DNA from: Siminovitchia sp047228825
Lineage (GTDB): Bacteria > Bacillota > Bacilli > Bacillales > Bacillaceae_C
Reading direction: 5' to 3'
DNA: 64,000 bases
NCBI RefSeq assembly: GCF_047228825.1
Contig: NZ_JBFEGN010000007.1
Span: 25,437-89,436, forward strand
Positions within the stretch are counted from its first letter, which is position 1. Every line of letters starts with the position of its first letter. The notes under the pieces are model-generated. The model ran no database searches, had not been told where the DNA came from, and saw only the letters and a list, made by a program, of their open reading frames with translations. Below, piece after piece: positions 8,738-16,679 of the stretch. Made by a program: the position numbers and the translations under genes.

Positions 8738-9568
8738 ATGAGAAAAACATTGCTTACCATTAGTCTAATTTTCAGCCTGTTGGTGTTAGGAGCGTGCGGA
8801 AGCACTGCAGCCAACGAGGATAAGAAAGAAATTACCATCGGTGCAACTGCAGGTCCGTACAGTGACCAATTGCGGGAAGGCATTATCCCGATCCTTGAAA
8901 AGGACGGATATAAAGTGAAAATCGTTGAGTTCAATGATTATATTCAGCCCAATGTCGCTTTAAACGAAGGGGAAATAGATGCCAACCTGTTCCAGAACAG
9001 AATATACCTCGGGCAGTTCAATAAAGACCATGACATGGACCTGGTTGCGCCTTATGCGGTGCCGACAGCTCCCATTGCCCTCTATTCCAAAAAGCATACG
9101 TCTTTGGATGATGTAAAGGAAGGCATGACCGTGACGATGCCGAATGATCCGACCAACTTGGCCAGATCCCTGAATATGCTTGCAGATTTCGGTTTGATCA
9201 AAGTGAATGAAGAGGCCGATCCAACAGTCGTCTCTGAAAAAGACATCGTGGAAAATAAGCTCAATTTAAAAATCAAGCCAATCGATCCGGCCCAAACACC
9301 GCGTTCACTGGGAGACACAGATTTTGCTTTCATAAACGGAAACTTTGCGCTTGCTTCAGGATTGAAGCTGGATGAAGCGGTTGAAATCGAAAAAACACCG
9401 GAAGGGTATTTAATTTATGTAACGCTCAGAAAAGAAGATGTTGATAAACCATTCGCAAAAGCATTGGAGAAAGCTTACCACTCAGATAAATTTTTGGACT
9501 TTACAAACAAGAAGGCAAAAGGGTACGTAAAACCGCCTTATCAAGTGGAAAAGGAGGCAAATGAATGA
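8738..9568 (+). CDS. metQ: Methionine-type ABC importer, substrate-binding lipoprotein
   Basis: 276 aa. It has a lipoprotein signal peptide with lipobox LGAC (Cys at residue 20), so the mature protein is anchored outside the membrane. The mature part follows the NlpA/MetQ family: ITIGATAGPYSDQLRE at the start, then the FNDYIQPN and LNEGEIDANLFQ segments, and a FAFINGNFALASGL ligand-pocket region. The RBS AAAGGGG precedes the ATG. The gene overlaps metN by 4 bases. MetQ family members bind D/L-methionine and derivatives. Given the CoA-transferase genes that follow, a related sulfur compound is also possible. Confidence 0.9.
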   Translation: MRKTLLTISLIFSLLVLGACGSTAANEDKKEITIGATAGPYSDQLREGIIPILEKDGYKVKIVEFNDYIQPNVALNEGEIDANLFQNRIYLGQFNKDHDMDLVAPYAVPTAPIALYSKKHTSLDDVKEGMTVTMPNDPTNLARSLNMLADFGLIKVNEEADPTVVSEKDIVENKLNLKIKPIDPAQTPRSLGDTDFAFINGNFALASGLKLDEAVEIEKTPEGYLIYVTLRKEDVDKPFAKALEKAYHSDKFLDFTNKKAKGYVKPPYQVEKEANE

Positions 9569-10566
9569 TCGGAATTGAAAATGTGACGAAACGATACAAA
9601 CATGTGACGGCTGTCAATGATGTCAATCTGACCATTCGCCAGAGGGAGATCTTTGGGATTATTGGCTACAGTGGTGCCGGGAAAAGCACATTGCTCAGAT
9701 GCTTGAATCTGCTGGAAAGGCCGACAGAAGGAAAGATTTTGATCGACGGCAAAGATTTGACGGCATTGTCGGATCGGGATGTCCGGAAAGAACGCCAAAA
9801 GATCGGCATGATTTTTCAGCATTTTCATTTGATCAGTTCTAAAACCGTTTTTGACAATATCGCTTTTTCATTAAAAGCGGCGGGCAAGACGAAAGAAGAA
9901 ATTAAGAAGCGTGTCCCGGAACTGTTGGAGATGGTCGGGCTGTCCGATCGCGGCGATCACTATCCTGCCCAGCTATCCGGCGGTCAAAAGCAGCGGGTCG
10001 GCATCGCCCGGGCACTGGCCAATGAACCGAAAGTACTCCTGTGCGATGAAGCTACTTCAGCGCTTGATCCGACAACAACAAAGTCAATTTTGCAACTGTT
10101 GAAAACAATCAACGAAACGCTTGGGATCACCATTATTTTAATTACACATGAAATGGAAGTGGTCCGGGATATTTGCCATCGGGTAGCCGTCATGGAAAAT
10201 GGCAAGGTCGTCGAATTGGCTGATGTATATGATATTTTTGCCAATCCGAAAACGGCTCTGTCCAAACAATTTGTTCAAACGGTCCATTCTTTGGCACTGC
10301 CTGAAAGACTGCTTGCGGCCAGAAAGGGGACGATTGTTCAAATCATTTTTCAGGGCGATTCAGCCGAAGAAGCGGTCATTTCGGAGACATTAAGACAATT
10401 TGATGTATCTGCCAATATTCTTCATGGCCAAATCTCCTACATTCAGGACCGTCCGCTGGGAACACTCATCATTGAAATGACCGGCAATCACGCGGAAGTC
10501 CAGCAAGCGATTGACTATATCACGAAACGGACAAATCTATTGGAGGTGCTCGCCGGTGTTGCTTGA
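9565..10566 (+). CDS. metN: Methionine-type ABC importer, ATP-binding protein
   Basis: 333 aa ATPase of the MetNIQ importer, on the cytosolic side. Walker A GYSGAGKST (residues 34-42), signature LSGGQKQR, and Walker B VLLCDEATSALDP are intact. The C-terminal ~75 residues form the NIL (regulatory ACT-like) domain typical of MetN, which senses cytoplasmic methionine and inhibits transport. It starts inside the metQ stop (ATGA) and overlaps the metI start. Confidence 0.93.
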   Translation: MIGIENVTKRYKHVTAVNDVNLTIRQREIFGIIGYSGAGKSTLLRCLNLLERPTEGKILIDGKDLTALSDRDVRKERQKIGMIFQHFHLISSKTVFDNIAFSLKAAGKTKEEIKKRVPELLEMVGLSDRGDHYPAQLSGGQKQRVGIARALANEPKVLLCDEATSALDPTTTKSILQLLKTINETLGITIILITHEMEVVRDICHRVAVMENGKVVELADVYDIFANPKTALSKQFVQTVHSLALPERLLAARKGTIVQIIFQGDSAEEAVISETLRQFDVSANILHGQISYIQDRPLGTLIIEMTGNHAEVQQAIDYITKRTNLLEVLAGVA

Positions 10567-11209
10567 GATGGTGCATGAATTCGGAAAAGCCTTCCTGGAA
10601 ACTTCATGGATGATGGGAATTGCCGTCGCTTTTGCGGTTATGATCGGCGTCCCGCTGGGCATCGCCCTTTTTGTCACAAGCGAAGGCATGTTCTGGCAAA
10701 ACCGCTTCATGCAACACGTGGCGGGAAGCATCATTAATATTATCCGTTCCATTCCTTTCATCATTTTGCTCGTTGTCCTTATCCCATTTACAAAATTGAT
10801 CCTGGGAACAACGATGGGCCCGGCGGCCGCGAGTGTCTCGCTTACCGTCGCTGCCATCCCTTTTTACGCACGCCTGGTGGAAACATCTTTGCGCGAAATT
10901 GATAAAGGGGTGATCGAAGCGGCAGAATCATGCGGTGCTTCCCCGTGGCTGATTATAAAAGATGTCTTGCTTCCCGAAGCCAAACCGGGGATGATTGCCG
11001 GTCTTACTGTCACGGTGATCAGTCTATTAAGCTATTCGGCGATGGCCGGAATCGTCGGCGGGGGCGGAATCGGCGACTTGGCCATTCGATTCGGCTACTA
11101 CCGTTTCCAAAACGATGTCATGATTGCAACGGTCATCATACTGGTCATTCTCGTTCAATTGATCCAATTTGCCGGAGACCGGGCGTCAAGGGCAGTGGAT
11201 AAAAGATAA
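10556..11209 (+). CDS. metI: Methionine-type ABC importer, permease
   Basis: 217 aa with five hydrophobic segments and the coupling loop EAAESCGASPWLII. The family SYSAMAGIVGGGGIGDLA segment near residue 165 is characteristic of MetI. The start is taken as GTG 10556, seven bases after TGGAGGTG and 11 bases before the metN stop. The upstream ATG at 10511 would be inside metN without an RBS. It is followed after 21 bases by the first CoA-transferase gene, so the operon probably continues. Confidence 0.9.
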   Translation: MLLEMVHEFGKAFLETSWMMGIAVAFAVMIGVPLGIALFVTSEGMFWQNRFMQHVAGSIINIIRSIPFIILLVVLIPFTKLILGTTMGPAAASVSLTVAAIPFYARLVETSLREIDKGVIEAAESCGASPWLIIKDVLLPEAKPGMIAGLTVTVISLLSYSAMAGIVGGGGIGDLAIRFGYYRFQNDVMIATVIILVILVQLIQFAGDRASRAVDKR

Positions 11210-11230
11210 TTTTTCAAAAGGAGGAAAAAC

Positions 11231-12256
11231 ATGGCGCAAACCATTGTAAAAGAAGGACTCTCATCAAAGCTCCATGGTTGGGAGCATCCTGACAAAATGA
11301 GAGAATTTCGTAAAAACCATAAATCACTGGTAAAAAAAGATAAGACGACGACATTGAAAGAGGCAGTGGCACGGGGCGTAAAAGCAGGAGACTATATCGT
11401 TTTCGGCGGCATGGGATCGGTGCGCAACCCGATTGCCGCGGTGCATGAAATCATCCGCCAAAAAACAGGGGATCTGACGATCGGAACGAAAGGATCACAG
11501 CATGACTGGCAATTGCTGGCGGCAGCGGGAAACATCACAAAAGCAGAGGTTTCCTACGGTTTTGCGGACGAAGTGCGCGGATTGTCACTCCCGGCGAGGA
11601 GGGCAGTTGAATCGGGGCGGTTAAAAGTGTTATCCGAGACAACAAATGCCGGCTTCCAGTGGCGTTTTACCGCTGCGATGAAAGGTCTTTCTTTTTATCC
11701 GACACGGTCATCACTCGGTACGGATACCTTGCATTACAGCGGATCGAAAACAATCATCGACCCTTTTACAAATGAGCCGGTGGAGCTGCTGCCCGCCTGC
11801 TATCCGGACGTAGCAGTTATCCATGTCCATCGTGCGGACAAATACGGAAACTGCCAAATTGAGGGTAATGTCGCAGAAGATATTGAAATTGCGCACGCGG
11901 CTAAGTTTGTTCTTGTGACAGCAGAAGAAATTGTCCATGATGAAGTATTTTCAAACCGTCCGGACTTGACGAAAATTCCTTACTTCGTTGTTGATGCGGT
12001 TGTCGAAGTGCCATATGGTTCCCATCCGAATCAAGTCCCAAGGCTTTATTCCTTTGATGAAGATCATTGGCAAATTTGGCTGGATGCGTCCGTCAGCGAA
12101 GAAGGTGTTGACAAGTACTTGCAGGAATACGTATATGGCAGCGAAGACCACTTTGCGTATTTGGAAAAAATCGGCGGCGTCCGTGAGTTAAGGCAATTGG
12201 AAAAGATCGAACATCAATTGGCGCCATATCCAAAAGTGGCGAAAAGGAGAGGGTAA
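11231..12256 (+). CDS. Class I CoA-transferase family, subunit A (pair 1)
   Basis: 341 aa alpha-type subunit of a family I CoA-transferase (glutaconate CoA-transferase/IpdA-like). After a ~35-residue lead it has the typical TLKEAVARGVKAGDYIVFGG start, GSVRNPIAAVHEII, and later PDVAVIHVHRADKYGNCQI and FVLVTAEEIV. It is longer than its partner-pair homologue (261 aa) because of N- and C-terminal extensions. The RBS AAAAGGAGG precedes ATG 11231. Two bases separate it from subunit B, so they make a heteromer. The acyl substrate is unknown. Location behind metNIQ suggests an acid derived from a sulfur amino acid (inference). Confidence 0.82.
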   Translation: MAQTIVKEGLSSKLHGWEHPDKMREFRKNHKSLVKKDKTTTLKEAVARGVKAGDYIVFGGMGSVRNPIAAVHEIIRQKTGDLTIGTKGSQHDWQLLAAAGNITKAEVSYGFADEVRGLSLPARRAVESGRLKVLSETTNAGFQWRFTAAMKGLSFYPTRSSLGTDTLHYSGSKTIIDPFTNEPVELLPACYPDVAVIHVHRADKYGNCQIEGNVAEDIEIAHAAKFVLVTAEEIVHDEVFSNRPDLTKIPYFVVDAVVEVPYGSHPNQVPRLYSFDEDHWQIWLDASVSEEGVDKYLQEYVYGSEDHFAYLEKIGGVRELRQLEKIEHQLAPYPKVAKRRG

Positions 12257-12258
12257 AC

Positions 12259-13017
12259 ATGGCAAACGATACAGAAAAAATGATTATTGCTGCATCACGT
12301 CTGCTGCCCAAGGATACTGGCGTTTATGTGGGAACGGGAATGCCGCTGCTTGCTTCGGTCCTTGCATTGAATACTCATGCACCTGATTTGCTGCTCGTTT
12401 ATGAAGGCGGCGGGGTCGGAGGGAAGCCGACAGGAAGGCTGCCAATCCAAGTAAGCGAGTCATTGACGTATGAAAACGGCGTGACGGTCGGTTCGATGGA
12501 CTATGTGATGAGCCTCGCGCAGGCCGGCTGGATCCGCTACGGATTTTTGGGCGGTGCCCAGATCGATCAATACGGGAATTTAAACACAACGGTAATCGGT
12601 GATTGGGAAAAGCCGAAAGTGAGACTGCCCGGCTCCGGCGGGGGTGCGGACATCGCTTCTTTATGCGAACGGACAATCATAATCATGGGGCAGGATAAGA
12701 GAAAGTTTGTTTATCAACTTGACTTTTTAACAAGCCCCGGCTATCTGAATGGGCCGGGCAGCCGCACGAAAGCCGGATTGCCGGCCAATACAGGGCCCTA
12801 TCGCGTCATTACGCAGATTGGTGTGTATGGATTTGCTGAAAAAACGAAAAAAATGACCCTGCTTCACCTGTTTGAAGGCCACACACTGGAAGATGTACAG
12901 GCCAACAGCAGCTTCCCGATTGAAATCGCCCCAGACTGGTCTTATTTGGAGCCGCCGACAGCAGCGGAACTGGAAACATTGCGGACTTTGGATCCCGACG
13001 GAGTTGTCATCGCATAA
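12259..13017 (+). CDS. Class I CoA-transferase family, subunit B (pair 1)
   Basis: 252 aa beta-type subunit. The likely catalytic Glu is Glu49 in LLLVYEGGGVGGKP, at the place of the Glu that forms the glutamyl-CoA thioester in glutaconate CoA-transferase beta subunits. Other family segments are GAQIDQYGNLNTT, the glycine-rich VRLPGSGGGADIAS and VYGF. With subunit A it should move CoA between an acyl-CoA and a free acid. The downstream second pair starts 20 bases later, behind AGAAGGAGGA. Confidence 0.82.
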   Translation: MANDTEKMIIAASRLLPKDTGVYVGTGMPLLASVLALNTHAPDLLLVYEGGGVGGKPTGRLPIQVSESLTYENGVTVGSMDYVMSLAQAGWIRYGFLGGAQIDQYGNLNTTVIGDWEKPKVRLPGSGGGADIASLCERTIIIMGQDKRKFVYQLDFLTSPGYLNGPGSRTKAGLPANTGPYRVITQIGVYGFAEKTKKMTLLHLFEGHTLEDVQANSSFPIEIAPDWSYLEPPTAAELETLRTLDPDGVVIA

Positions 13018-13036
13018 AAAAGAAGGAGGAAAGCAG

Positions 13037-13822
13037 ATGTCAAAACAAACAAGTTTAAAAGAAGCAGCTGCAGCCGTTGAAAGCGGTGCGTTGCTGGCAT
13101 TGGGCGGAAATGCGCTGCACCGTTCTCCGGTGGCGTTTGTAAAAGAGTTGATCCGCCAGGAAAAGAAGGACCTTTCCGTCATTAAGACGGCCGGCGCCCT
13201 GGATGTTGATCTTTTGGCAGCGGCCAAATCACTGAAGTCCGTATATGGCGGGTATATCGGTTTTGAAATGTTTGGATTGGCGCAAAGCTATCGTAAAGGC
13301 GTACAAAAAGGAGACATTACGGTACATGAACATGCGTGCGCAAGTGTAATCGCAGGTCTTAGGGCAAGCATTTACGGCGTGCCTTTCCAGCCGATCAACG
13401 GATTCCAGGGAAGCGAGCTTCCCGAGCTTACAGGAGAAGTTCGCTGCGTTACCTGCCCTTTTACGGGTGAAAAAACAGCTGTAGTTCCCGCGCTGCGTCC
13501 GGATTACACGGTGATTCACGTAAACATTGCCGATGAAAAAGGAAATGCATTTATCGATGGTGCCGTATTTGAAGACTTGATCATGGTACGGGCGGCCAAA
13601 AAAGTGATCGTTACGGCCGAAAAAGTGATTGACTCCGAAAGCTGGACTGTCAGGCCACAAGTTCCCGGCTTCCTCGTTGAGCATGTCGTTCTGGCCGAAA
13701 ACGGGGCGGCTCCCGGAAGCTGTGCCCCTTATTACTCCATCGACAAAGCGGGAATGATCGAATACTTACAGGATTCTGAAGCGTACGTAGAAAAAGTAAA
13801 GGAGGCTGTATCTTATGTCTAA
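13037..13822 (+). CDS. Class I CoA-transferase family, subunit A (pair 2)
   Basis: 261 aa. The start is ATG 13037, behind AGAAGGAGGA; longer readings run into the preceding gene. It is homologous to the pair-1 A subunit: SLKEAAAAVESGALLALGGNALHRSPVAFVKELI, then PDYTVIHVNIADEKGNAFI and VIVTAEKVI. It lacks the extensions of the first. It overlaps subunit B2 by 8 bases. The pair resembles IpdAB-like proteins, which share the fold but can act as hydrolases on CoA thioesters rather than as transferases. Confidence 0.78.
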   Translation: MSKQTSLKEAAAAVESGALLALGGNALHRSPVAFVKELIRQEKKDLSVIKTAGALDVDLLAAAKSLKSVYGGYIGFEMFGLAQSYRKGVQKGDITVHEHACASVIAGLRASIYGVPFQPINGFQGSELPELTGEVRCVTCPFTGEKTAVVPALRPDYTVIHVNIADEKGNAFIDGAVFEDLIMVRAAKKVIVTAEKVIDSESWTVRPQVPGFLVEHVVLAENGAAPGSCAPYYSIDKAGMIEYLQDSEAYVEKVKEAVSYV

Positions 13823-14546
13823 CGTTCAAGCTGCCGATTACATCACGGTTGCCATGGCCCGTCTGATTGCAGACGGCGAACGCGTCTTTCATGGCGTCGC
13901 TTCCCCCATGCCTGCGGTTGCGATTCAACTGGCGAAAAAGCTGCATGCCCCAAAAGCGGTTTACCTGAGCATCCCTGGTGGAGTGGACGCCTGGCCTTCA
14001 GCTTTTTCAAGCTATTCTTCTGCGGATCCGGGATTACGGGAAGGATCGATTTCTGATTTTCCGCTTTCGGATATTTTCGATTTGTCGGCCCGGGGCGGGC
14101 TTGATGCAGCTTTTTTGAGCGGAGCGCAAATAGACGGGTACGGGCGGCTGAACTTGAGTGCAATCGGAACATACGACACGCCGAAAGTACGCTTGCCGGG
14201 CGGAGCCGGCAGTGCGGCATTGCTTCCAACCGTCAAAAGAGGCATTCTTTGGAAAACGAACCACGACAAACGAAGTCTCGTGGAAAAATTGGATGTTGTG
14301 ACAGCTGCGGGCAATACAGAATTCGTTATTACTCCGCTTGGCATTTTTAAAAAATCCAAGGAGGATGAGCGTCTGCGTCTGTATGCCATTTTTCCGACCA
14401 GCTCTCTGGAAGAAATTCAAGAGAATACGGGGTTTGCAGTGGAAAAGCACGAAGAGTTTACCGACTTTGCTCCCCTCACAGAAGAGGAGTTGGCACTGCT
14501 GGAATCAATTGACCGCCACGGAACAAGGTACAGTGAATTTAAATAA
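13815..14546 (+). CDS. Class I CoA-transferase-like subunit B (pair 2), catalytic Glu missing
   Basis: 243 aa, same fold as the pair-1 B subunit: GAQIDGYGRLNLSAIG, VRLPGGAGSAALLPT and GIFKKS are alignable with GAQIDQYGNLNTT, VRLPGSGGGADIAS and GVYGF. Where pair 1 has VYEGGGVGG, this protein has YLSIPGGVDA, so the transferase Glu is replaced by Ile. That loss is also reported for IpdB of the mycobacterial IpdAB hydrolase. I infer a non-transferase role (hydrolase or ring/chain cleaving) or a structural subunit. The alignment was done by eye. Confidence 0.75.
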   Translation: MSNVQAADYITVAMARLIADGERVFHGVASPMPAVAIQLAKKLHAPKAVYLSIPGGVDAWPSAFSSYSSADPGLREGSISDFPLSDIFDLSARGGLDAAFLSGAQIDGYGRLNLSAIGTYDTPKVRLPGGAGSAALLPTVKRGILWKTNHDKRSLVEKLDVVTAAGNTEFVITPLGIFKKSKEDERLRLYAIFPTSSLEEIQENTGFAVEKHEEFTDFAPLTEEELALLESIDRHGTRYSEFK

Positions 14547-14634
14547 AACATGTAAGTATTTCGGTCATCCCGATATGTGTGAATGTTCGCAAGCATTTTG
14601 GTTGATCGACAAGTATTTGAAAAACGGAAAATAA
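14533..14634 (+). CDS. Candidate Cys-rich micro-ORF (33 aa)
   Basis: GTG at 14533 overlaps the last codons of CoA-transferase subunit B2, with a weak AAGG upstream. The 33-residue product contains CKYFGHPDMCEC followed by SQAFWLIDKYLKNGK, i.e. three Cys and one His within 12 residues and an amphipathic tail. It ends 27 bases before the OsmC gene. The spacing pattern could bind a metal or a thiol. No family is recognised, and translation is not certain since the start depends on coupling to the upstream gene. Confidence 0.4.
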   Translation: MNLNKTCKYFGHPDMCECSQAFWLIDKYLKNGK

Positions 14635-14661
14635 ATTTCAATATGAAAGAGGTAGGTACAA

Positions 14662-15114
14662 ATGGCAACAGCACAATTAACGAAAGTTAACACAAGCGGA
14701 AAATGGGAAACAGGATTGCAAACTTCCATTTTGATCAGAGATTTTAATAGAATAATCGTGGATGAACCAGTAAGCCTCGGGGGAACGGATGAAGGGCCAA
14801 ATCCGGTCGAATTGGTATTGGGCGGTTTATCCGGCTGCACATCCGTCATGATTGCCCTTATCGCAAAGGAACAACAATTTTCGTATGAGGGTGTGGAATT
14901 TAAAAATGAAGGAGTCCTGGATTTACGGGGACTGCAGGGAGTGGAAGGAATTTCTCCGCACTTTCAATCAGTTCACTACAAGGTACAAATTAAAACGGAT
15001 GAAAGTGAAGAGAAAATTGGCGCTTTAAAAAAGGAAGTGGAAAAAAGGTGTCCTGTTTTGAATTTGTTGGTTGATGCAGGTGTTAACGTTCAGGGTGAAT
15101 GGGTAAAGGCCTAA
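14662..15114 (+). CDS. OsmC/Ohr-family thiol peroxidase-like protein
   Basis: 150 aa, RBS GAAAGAGG. The family architecture is a beta-strand N-terminus, then LVLGGLSGCTSVMI carrying the first reactive Cys (residue 59), a long helix, and VEKRCPVLNLL with the second Cys (130). Both catalytic cysteines are present, so peroxidase activity on organic hydroperoxides or a related thiol reaction is plausible. It closes the metQNI/CoA-transferase run and is followed by a terminator. Such OsmC proteins often accompany sulfur or acyl-CoA operons, but the substrate is not known. Confidence 0.85.
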   Translation: MATAQLTKVNTSGKWETGLQTSILIRDFNRIIVDEPVSLGGTDEGPNPVELVLGGLSGCTSVMIALIAKEQQFSYEGVEFKNEGVLDLRGLQGVEGISPHFQSVHYKVQIKTDESEEKIGALKKEVEKRCPVLNLLVDAGVNVQGEWVKA

Positions 15115-15122
15115 TAGGATGA

Positions 15123-15143
15123 AGCCGCCCTGAAGCGGCTTTT
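15123..15143 (+). terminator. Terminator after the OsmC gene
   Basis: AGCCGC (15123-15128) and GCGGCT (15135-15140) with a six-base loop, followed by TTTT. It ends the sulfur/CoA block. Confidence 0.75.
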
Positions 15144-15292
15144 CCCCCCTTGGCTTGTCTGAGCCTGTACATGTCTGATGCAGTATTACCTATGTAAAAA
15201 AGGTTTTTTTCATTACACTATCCATTTTGGCCGTGTTTTTTGATATAATAACATTTGATGTTTTGCAATATATGTAAAGAGAGGTTTTTGTC

Positions 15293-15505
15293 ATGAGCAG
15301 ATTTGTTAAATCAGGTGAAGCAGCACCAGTTGCTGGCACTTATGTAGAAGCTGGACACGGCGGGGGAAAAGTAAAAAACGGCCAGCGCATTGAAGTGGAA
15401 AAAGGTGAAACTCTTCCGGAATTAAAAACCTATACGGTCACAATCAACCATAAAGGGGAAGAGAAAAAAAGGGAGCGCCAGCACGTCTGGTTGCTGGAGA
15501 AATAA
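15293..15505 (+). CDS. Small YjzC-like protein
   Basis: 70 aa, RBS AGAGAGG before ATG 15293. Features are RFVKSGEAAPVAGTYVEAG, GGGKVKNGQRIEVEKGETLPE and a charged tail ending HVWLLEK. The pattern of F-x-x-G-x-x-AP-x-x-G-x-Y-x-E, then G-x-x-V, then a K-G-x-x-x-P stretch fits the YjzC family of small Bacillus proteins of unknown function. It is monocistronic, with a strong terminator downstream. Confidence 0.65.
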   Translation: MSRFVKSGEAAPVAGTYVEAGHGGGKVKNGQRIEVEKGETLPELKTYTVTINHKGEEKKRERQHVWLLEK

Positions 15506-15524
15506 CAATTGTTTTCATAAAAAA

Positions 15525-15564
15525 GGCACTTGGAGTCCAAGTTGAATCCAGGTGTCTTTTTTTT
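15525..15564 (+). terminator. Terminator after the YjzC-like gene
   Basis: Ten-base arms GGCACTTGGA and TCCAGGTGTC (with G-T pairs), followed by eight T. Confidence 0.85.
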
Positions 15565-15682
15565 GTGCAAATGTATATAACACATACAGGAATGGCACAA
15601 GCGGAAAATGAACATTTTTGTATATCATCCGCCGACGCTATTCTATGAAAAAACGATTTCATATGGTAAAGGGGTTGATAGC

Positions 15683-16588
15683 ATGGCATATGTGTTTGAG
15701 GGTTACCGTGTTACATCGCCCTATGGTTGGAGGATCAATCCATTGGGGCAGAGCAGGGAATTCCATGCCGGCATTGATTTGGTCAAAGCGGACAAGGCGC
15801 CTATTGCCGCCTTTACGGAAGGAACGGTTTTGTTTGCAGGACCCGGAAAAGCCGGCACCGGTTTGGGAGGCTACGGCAATGTAGTTGTCATCAAGGATAA
15901 AAACGGGCGGGCTCAACTGTATGCCCACTTGGACAGAACGGCCGTAAAAACCGGAATGTTCATTAAAAAGGGCCAAATCATCGGTTATCAGGGGGCGACA
16001 GGCCAAGTAACGGGTTCCCATTTGCACTTTGAAGTCCGAAAAAAAAGTTCGCCGAATTATGGGTGGGAAGTCAATAAGGAGCAATCCACCTTATCCCCGG
16101 AAACCTATCTCCAGTCCTATGATCCCGAGAAAGAGACGCAAGCGGCAGGTCCGGCATATAAAGTAAATAAAACTGTTCCCGGCTATTTAACGGCATCTGA
16201 CGCCAAGCATCGCAAAAATAAAAAAACAACAGTCAAACCGGGAACTTACCAAGTGTATAACATTTCGGACGGCATGATTAATGTAACCACCAAAAAAGGC
16301 ATTCCGGGAAGCTGGATCAATCCGCTGGAAAATGTCGTGCATGCAGCAGTGCCCAAACAGAAAAAACGCCTCATCCTATCCAAAACTTTTTCTTCATGGC
16401 GCGTCTATCCGCTGAACAAAGCTCCGGTAAAGGGAAACGAAAAAGGATTTCTTAACCCGGGAAAATTTGGGGGTTTGGAATATGAAATTCTCGGAAACCC
16501 GCAAAAAGATGTGTATACAATACAGACGAAGGATTTTGGAAAGGTGAAAATTTACGCGCCTGGCAGTACAGGGGCTATGATCAGATAG
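15683..16588 (+). CDS. M23-family metallopeptidase with C-terminal SH3-like domain
   Basis: 301 aa; ATG 15683 has AAAGGGG eight bases upstream, while the upstream ATG at 15608 has none. The N-terminal peptidase M23 (lysostaphin/LytM-type) domain has the zinc motifs HAGID (H-x-x-x-D) near residue 30 and HLHFEV near residue 112. The C-terminus (residues ~180-235) has the segment YQVYNISDGMINVTTKKG, then GSWINP, like cell-wall/SH3-type repeats of phage and Bacillus endolysins. There is no signal peptide, as in phage endolysins or spore-released lysins. It probably cuts peptidoglycan cross-bridges. No holin or phage genes are nearby. Confidence 0.78.
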   Translation: MAYVFEGYRVTSPYGWRINPLGQSREFHAGIDLVKADKAPIAAFTEGTVLFAGPGKAGTGLGGYGNVVVIKDKNGRAQLYAHLDRTAVKTGMFIKKGQIIGYQGATGQVTGSHLHFEVRKKSSPNYGWEVNKEQSTLSPETYLQSYDPEKETQAAGPAYKVNKTVPGYLTASDAKHRKNKKTTVKPGTYQVYNISDGMINVTTKKGIPGSWINPLENVVHAAVPKQKKRLILSKTFSSWRVYPLNKAPVKGNEKGFLNPGKFGGLEYEILGNPQKDVYTIQTKDFGKVKIYAPGSTGAMIR

Positions 16589-16643
16589 CCGGATATTTAA
16601 AGTTTTCTTTTCGTAAATAAGCAACTAGAAGAATATAGTTGTC

Positions 16644-16672
16644 CCCCTCCCATATATTGAAAATGGGAGGGG
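16644..16672 (+). promoter_or_regulatory. Hairpin covering the ribosome binding site of the next gene
   Basis: Perfect 10-base arms CCCCTCCCAT (16644-16653) and ATGGGAGGGG (16663-16672) with a 9-base loop. The 3' arm contains the only Shine-Dalgarno-like sequence (GGGAGGGG) for the ATG at 16680. Without a T run it is not a terminator. The structure would hide the RBS, which suggests translational control. Confidence 0.55.
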
Positions 16673-16679
16673 ATTTGGC

